A stretch of 64,000 bases of DNA. It comes from a virus. The notes beneath the pieces were generated by a model that was not told the origin of the DNA, searched no databases, and saw only the letters and a program-made list of their open reading frames with translations. Positions 60,587 to 64,000 of the stretch are shown here, in pieces (position 1 is the first letter of the stretch; every line of letters starts with the position of its first letter). The translations under genes were made by a program, and so were the position numbers. The stretch covers positions 20,664 through 84,663 of IMG/VR virus record IMGVR_UViG_3300037091_000310. One strand, written 5' to 3'.

Positions 60587-61927
60587 ATGGACGAACTTAA
60601 ACAACTGAACAAACTGGTCACCGAACTCAACACCACGAACTCCACCACAGACAAAACTGAGATCCTGGCCAAGTATCCGGAATGCAAAAAACTCCTGAGC
60701 TGGACCTATGATCCCTTCATCCAGTTCTACGTCAGCTCGGACAACATTCTCAAGATGGAAAGCCAGATCAAACCCAACGGAGTTCATACCGACATCTTCG
60801 GCCTCATGGCTGAACTCAACTCCAGAAAGTATACTGGCCACGATGCCATCGCCTACATCCTTCAGTTCATTTCCGAAAACAAGATTTACCGGGATCTCAT
60901 CCTCCGCATACTCGATCGGAACCTCAAGACTCGGGCCGATGCCAAACTCATCAACAAAGTTTGGCCGGGAACAGTCCCTTCTTTCGAAGTGGCTCTGGCC
61001 CACAAATACAACGACTTCAAACAGAAGGTGGATTTCACCAAAGACACTTGGTTCGCTTCCAGAAAACTGGACGGAGTCCGGGTCATCACGGTCATCTCCT
61101 CAAACGGCGATATCAAATTTCTTTCCCGCAAAGGAAAAGAATTCACCACTCTGGACAATGTCCGCAAAGAGCTCCAGAAGAAACTCGAACCATATCGCAA
61201 TGACTTCGATTTCTTCAAGGGCGGCTTGGTTCTCGACGGAGAAATGTGCATCGTCAACCAGAACGGCGATGAAAACTTCACGGACATGATCAAGCTCATC
61301 CGCCGGAAGGACTACACGGTCGAACATCCCAAGTATAAGATCTTCGATATGATGCCTTTGGTAATCTTCGAAGAGAAAGAACCACCCAAAGGAATTCGCA
61401 ATATCAGGCTGACTCATCGAATCAATCTCATCAACCTCTTCAAAGATCAGGGCATCTTCAATGGGGGCATCTTGGACCCGGTGGAGCAGAGGAAGATCGG
61501 AACCGAGAAAGACCTCACTGACTTCATGGCTGAAGCCAATTCCAAGAATTGGGAAGGACTCATCCTCCGGAAGGATGTCCCCTACAAGGCCGGCCGCTCT
61601 TCGGATATGCTCAAGGTCAAGGAAATGCAGGACGATGAATTCGTGGTCCAGGACGTGGAGATGGGGCCCATCCGGATCATCAAGGGCGGCAAGGAAGTCA
61701 CCGAGACAATGCTCTCCGCCATCAAGATCCCTTACAAAGGTAACGTGGTCTCGGTCGGATCTGGCTTCTCCATCCAGCAGAGACAGGAATTCTACAAGGA
61801 TCCTTCTAAGATCCTGGGCAAAACGGTCACCATCAAATACTTCGAGGAAACTATCAATGAGCAGGGGCTCTACTCCCTCCGGTTTCCGGTCCTCAAGACC
61901 ATCTACGATGGAGACCGGGATGTTTAA
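60587..61927 (+). CDS. ATP-dependent DNA ligase
   Basis: 446 aa, like T4 gp30 (487 aa). Motif I SRKLDGVRV (catalytic K160), FLSRKGKEF (motif Ia/III region), LDGEMCI (motif III), WEGLILRK (motif IV), MLKVKEM (motif V), and C-terminal OB fold. An N-terminal helical domain (1-150) precedes the catalytic core, as in gp30. It seals nicks during replication, recombination and repair. ATP-type motifs mean it does not depend on the NAD+ made by the phage NadE. GC-rich codons. Confidence 0.93.
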   Translation: MDELKQLNKLVTELNTTNSTTDKTEILAKYPECKKLLSWTYDPFIQFYVSSDNILKMESQIKPNGVHTDIFGLMAELNSRKYTGHDAIAYILQFISENKIYRDLILRILDRNLKTRADAKLINKVWPGTVPSFEVALAHKYNDFKQKVDFTKDTWFASRKLDGVRVITVISSNGDIKFLSRKGKEFTTLDNVRKELQKKLEPYRNDFDFFKGGLVLDGEMCIVNQNGDENFTDMIKLIRRKDYTVEHPKYKIFDMMPLVIFEEKEPPKGIRNIRLTHRINLINLFKDQGIFNGGILDPVEQRKIGTEKDLTDFMAEANSKNWEGLILRKDVPYKAGRSSDMLKVKEMQDDEFVVQDVEMGPIRIIKGGKEVTETMLSAIKIPYKGNVVSVGSGFSIQQRQEFYKDPSKILGKTVTIKYFEETINEQGLYSLRFPVLKTIYDGDRDV

Positions 61928-62063
61928 AGAAACTCTAAAAACAGTCCTTGCTATTTTTGCCATCGTAATAATGGCGGCGCTTCTCCTCTTTCTTCTTTGG
62001 ACTGTTTTTCATCCAATCGACCGTTTTGTCGGGACAAAAATACAGGCAGTAGAAAATGTCTAA
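61920..62063 (+). CDS. Single-helix membrane peptide (47 aa)
   Basis: ATG 61920 overlapping the ligase end by 8 bases. MFKETLKTVLAIFAIVIMAA, one helix through about residue 30 and a polar end. Unknown. Confidence 0.5.
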   Translation: MFKETLKTVLAIFAIVIMAALLLFLLWTVFHPIDRFVGTKIQAVENV

Positions 62064-62175
62064 GGCAAAGCGATCTGAGCTCATCAAACTGATTGAGCGG
62101 GCAGTAATAGTTCAGGGCGTCACAAAGACTTGGCTTGAGGATGCGGTCCTCGTCTTAAAGAAGGAATCGAAATGA
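62056..62175 (+). CDS. Small helical protein (39 aa)
   Basis: MSKAKRSELIKLIERAVIVQ, one amphipathic helix; overlaps both neighbours (ATGA at 62172). Unknown. Confidence 0.45.
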   Translation: MSKAKRSELIKLIERAVIVQGVTKTWLEDAVLVLKKESK

Positions 62176-62375
62176 AGATGAGAAATGGAATGGAAATCAA
62201 GGATCATATCAGTATCACTATGGACAAGGAAGAATATGAACAGGCAGCCGGGGTCGAGCTGACTGATCGGCAGTGGCAGTCGGTGGTCCGTAGGATTCGG
62301 GATCCCAATCGGTCCGAGCTTTATAGCATCCTGAATCATATCACTGGCGTCATCAACGAAATGAGGAGGAAGTAA
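62172..62375 (+). CDS. Small hypothetical protein (67 aa)
   Basis: ATGA coupling. Contains EYEQAAGVELTDRQWQSVVRR, a helical pattern. TAATG overlap with the next gene. Unknown. Confidence 0.5.
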   Translation: MKMRNGMEIKDHISITMDKEEYEQAAGVELTDRQWQSVVRRIRDPNRSELYSILNHITGVINEMRRK

Positions 62376-62671
62376 TGGGGACTAGAACCAAGATGCTTCG
62401 GCTCCAGAGAATGGGGCTGATGGAGGAAAGACGCCAGGATCGGCTCAGAGCATACTGGCTCGCCGAACGAGACCGCACTGAGAGAGAGCAGGGCTACGCA
62501 ATGCACAAATTCTATGAAGATCAAGCGCAGAAGCGGCTCGCAGAGGAAAAGGCAAAGAGGTTGTCTACCCGCATTCGGAAGTGGTGGAATGGGCTCTTCT
62601 TCAAAGACGCCTCTATTCCTTGCGGCATCGGAATCGATCACAAAGAGGATATGCCTCCGGAGGGGAAATGA
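62375..62671 (+). CDS. Basic helical hypothetical protein (98 aa)
   Basis: Arg/Glu-rich, nearly all helical (RLQRMGLMEERRQDRLRA, then EDQAQKRLAEEKAKRLST). Coupled by overlapping codons to both neighbours. May be a nucleic-acid-binding or structural protein. Confidence 0.5.
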   Translation: MGTRTKMLRLQRMGLMEERRQDRLRAYWLAERDRTEREQGYAMHKFYEDQAQKRLAEEKAKRLSTRIRKWWNGLFFKDASIPCGIGIDHKEDMPPEGK

Positions 62672-63195
62672 CACTTTCAGACAAGATCTTCAGATTCATA
62701 GCCGTCCTCATTGTCGTCGCTCTTTCTTTCGGCGGCGTCTTTTTTATCGACGGTCTCCTCACTGGAGATTGGCCGACCAAACACGATCCCAGTATCACCT
62801 TCAACCTCATCGGCAGCCAGGTCTACACTTACCATTCGGTAGGTACTATTGTTATCAATCCTCATTTTACCGTAGAAGGAAGTGATAAGCCGGGAGTTCC
62901 TGCTATTCAATATAGCGACAAATATTGGTCAACCGATAAAGAACATCCCGAAAATGACAGTACGACTCTTCTCGTTTCTGACTCTGAAAAGGTATTTATT
63001 CCTCGGCGTAATTACGTCTTGACTGACTCTAAGGGCAAAAGCTTTTATTCAAACGGACCTTTGGTTATCACGCCCAATGACGTCATAAATGGTCGAACAG
63101 CTCCGACCATTCGTTTTCAAGAGAAAGGCAAAAATCCGAACTACGCAGCCGTCTTTATTCTCAGAGGCAAAGCTTTTGTGGAGGTGGCAAAATGA
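62668..63195 (+). CDS. Membrane-anchored hypothetical protein (175 aa)
   Basis: ATGA coupling at 62668. One N-terminal helix (FIAVLIVVALSFGGVFFI), then a beta-rich outer domain (TYHSVGTIVINPHFTVEG, PLVITPNDVING). GC content falls within this gene: the start has GC-rich codons, the rest is AT-richer. ATGA overlap with the next gene. Confidence 0.6.
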   Translation: MTLSDKIFRFIAVLIVVALSFGGVFFIDGLLTGDWPTKHDPSITFNLIGSQVYTYHSVGTIVINPHFTVEGSDKPGVPAIQYSDKYWSTDKEHPENDSTTLLVSDSEKVFIPRRNYVLTDSKGKSFYSNGPLVITPNDVINGRTAPTIRFQEKGKNPNYAAVFILRGKAFVEVAK

Positions 63196-63410
63196 TGTTC
63201 TTAAAAATTCTTTGGGGCGTTGTAAAGATCGCCCTCATAGCACTACTCATAGCGCTAGCCGCAGTAGTATTCGTTGCCATCTTTGGCAGCCTATCCTTTG
63301 TATGGTTTGCTGTTTTGGCGATCATCTACATCATACTGCTGATCACTGGCATAATTTTTCTTGTTCGGTGGTTGGCTGAAAAGGGCTGGTTCGATGAGTT
63401 TCTTTTTTAA
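63192..63410 (+). CDS. Small membrane protein (72 aa)
   Basis: Hydrophobic almost throughout (about 5-25 and 28-60). Ends in WFDEFLF. Unknown. Confidence 0.55.
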   Translation: MMFLKILWGVVKIALIALLIALAAVVFVAIFGSLSFVWFAVLAIIYIILLITGIIFLVRWLAEKGWFDEFLF

Positions 63411-63423
63411 GAAAGGAAGGGAC

Positions 63424-63525
63424 ATGAAAGCTTTTTACTCGAATCACGAGAGCCGCATTTTGCACATTGCGGGGCTTGTAGCGATTGCTGTTATATTCAT
63501 CGGTATCTTGGGACTCGTAATATGA
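63424..63525 (+). CDS. Single-helix membrane peptide (33 aa)
   Basis: AAGGAAGGG upstream, ATG 63424. MKAFYSNHESRILH, then one helix (IAGLVAIAVIFIGILGLV). ATGA overlap with the next gene. Confidence 0.5.
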   Translation: MKAFYSNHESRILHIAGLVAIAVIFIGILGLVI

Positions 63526-63698
63526 AAAGGCGCTACAGGATCTTTCTCGTAATTGTTATTTTGCTCACCTTGGGCAATATCTTCATGTTGGTCATAAGCA
63601 ATAATTGGCCAGGAAGAGTTTCCAGTATCATAGGATGCGCCGGCGGAACTGTAGCGGCAATAGCTTGTATTCGATTAATGAAGAGCGCAGTTGACTGA
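63522..63698 (+). CDS. Small membrane protein, two helices (58 aa)
   Basis: ATGA coupling. Helices about 6-26 and 35-50 after a basic start (MKRRYRIF). TTGA overlap region with the next gene. Unknown. Confidence 0.5.
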   Translation: MKRRYRIFLVIVILLTLGNIFMLVISNNWPGRVSSIIGCAGGTVAAIACIRLMKSAVD

Positions 63699-63945
63699 TT
63701 TCTTTTTCAGAGAAAATCAATTAACGCTCCACAAATATTATCGCTTTCAGATTTCTAGATGGGAAGCTGATTGTAGAAAGTTAGCTGCATTTCGCATATG
63801 GAACTATAAGAAGACTGATCTTGCTGGATTTGGGTTTGTCCTTGAGTTACTTGGTTTGAACATCGTCCTTGAATTTTACGACAACAGGTATTGGGATCGC
63901 GAACACGACCGCTGGAAGAGGAATAAACATGAATCCGAATATTAA
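63691..63945 (+). CDS. Hypothetical protein (84 aa)
   Basis: TTG start inside the previous gene's end. Aromatic/basic (LHKYYRFQISRWEADCRK ... NRYWDREHDRWKRNKHE). Overlaps the next start by 17 bases. Unknown. Confidence 0.45.
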   Translation: MTDFFFRENQLTLHKYYRFQISRWEADCRKLAAFRIWNYKKTDLAGFGFVLELLGLNIVLEFYDNRYWDREHDRWKRNKHESEY

Positions 63946-64000
63946 ACCAGTCCTTGACGACGCAGCAAAACTGATCGACGCAGACTCTGGCGGAATGAAG
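63929..64000 (+). CDS. Start of a gene cut by the window end
   Basis: ATG 63929 overlapping the previous gene; 24 codons (MNPNIKPVLDDAAKLIDADS ...) without a stop before the window ends. Confidence 0.4.
   Translation, partial: MNPNIKPVLDDAAKLIDADSGGMK

Noticed and set aside
1-64000. tRNA genes
   Set aside because: Gaps between genes are short; I saw no cloverleaf with acceptor CCA and T-loop GTTCGA. A tRNAscan run would be decisive.

Overview
The window looks like part of the genome of a large, strictly lytic-type myovirus (contractile-tailed phage) rather than a bacterial chromosome. Every gene I can support lies on the + strand, genes are short and tightly packed with ATGA/TAATG overlaps, and there is a T4-like set of tail and replication/recombination genes. 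No tRNA, rRNA, insertion sequence or CRISPR array was seen. The host is probably a Gram-negative bacterium, because many encoded proteins carry Sec signal peptides, lipoboxes or outer-membrane beta-barrel features; I cannot name it.

Layout. 1-1.2 kb: fragments plus a Vsr-like (EDxHD-type) homing endonuclease. 1.2-8.6 kb: neck and tail genes (gp14-like, gp15-like, tail sheath, tail tube, gp26-like zinc-finger baseplate protein with an overlapping partner). 8.6-21.2 kb: DNA metabolism in T4 style: gp47/gp46 nuclease-ATPase pair, UvsX recombinase, UvsW helicase, a primase whose zinc finger has degenerated, a CYTH phosphohydrolase and the gp41/DnaB-like helicase. 21.2-28 kb: small accessory proteins, including an ADP-ribosyltransferase-like protein with a DnaJ-type zinc finger, a SAM-dependent methyltransferase/spermidine-synthase-like protein, a metallo-beta-lactamase-fold protein and a calcineurin-type phosphoesterase. 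28-38 kb: a GC-richer accessory region with NAD synthetase, a WGR-PARP (poly-ADP-ribose polymerase with an apparently complete H-Y-E triad) and a Deinococcus-type RNA ligase, between small membrane and zinc-binding proteins, followed by a transglycosylase-like endolysin.

40.1-49.5 kb is the most unusual part: about 13 proteins with signal peptides or lipoboxes and 4 more membrane proteins lie almost back to back. They include a polysaccharide deacetylase, two or three probable beta-barrels, a Rap1a/Tai-immunity-like protein, two low-complexity lipoproteins and a family of small secreted domains sharing a V-x-N ... D-x3-G-x-[LIM]-x-P ... WGP signature (five domains in four genes). This looks like a phage-encoded programme for remodelling or guarding the host envelope. 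49.5-64 kb: more accessory genes (S24/S26-type peptidase fold, M14/aspartoacylase-like peptidase, YopX, SET domain, family-4 uracil-DNA glycosylase, CDC123/R2K-type ATP-grasp, HAD phosphatase, a truncated O6-methylguanine methyltransferase, ATP-dependent DNA ligase) and many single-helix membrane peptides. A four-copy ~23-bp tandem repeat lies at 52.3 kb.

Composition is a mosaic. Structural and replication genes in the first 23 kb are AT-rich with ATA, AGA and TTA codons; NadE, PARP, RNA ligase, the 49.5-kb gene and DNA ligase use GC-ending codons. Several genes are split by single-base shifts or an in-frame stop (0.2, 27.8, 30.8, 33.9, 38.8, 60.4 kb), either decay or assembly error. All functional calls come from reading motifs by eye; no database search was run.
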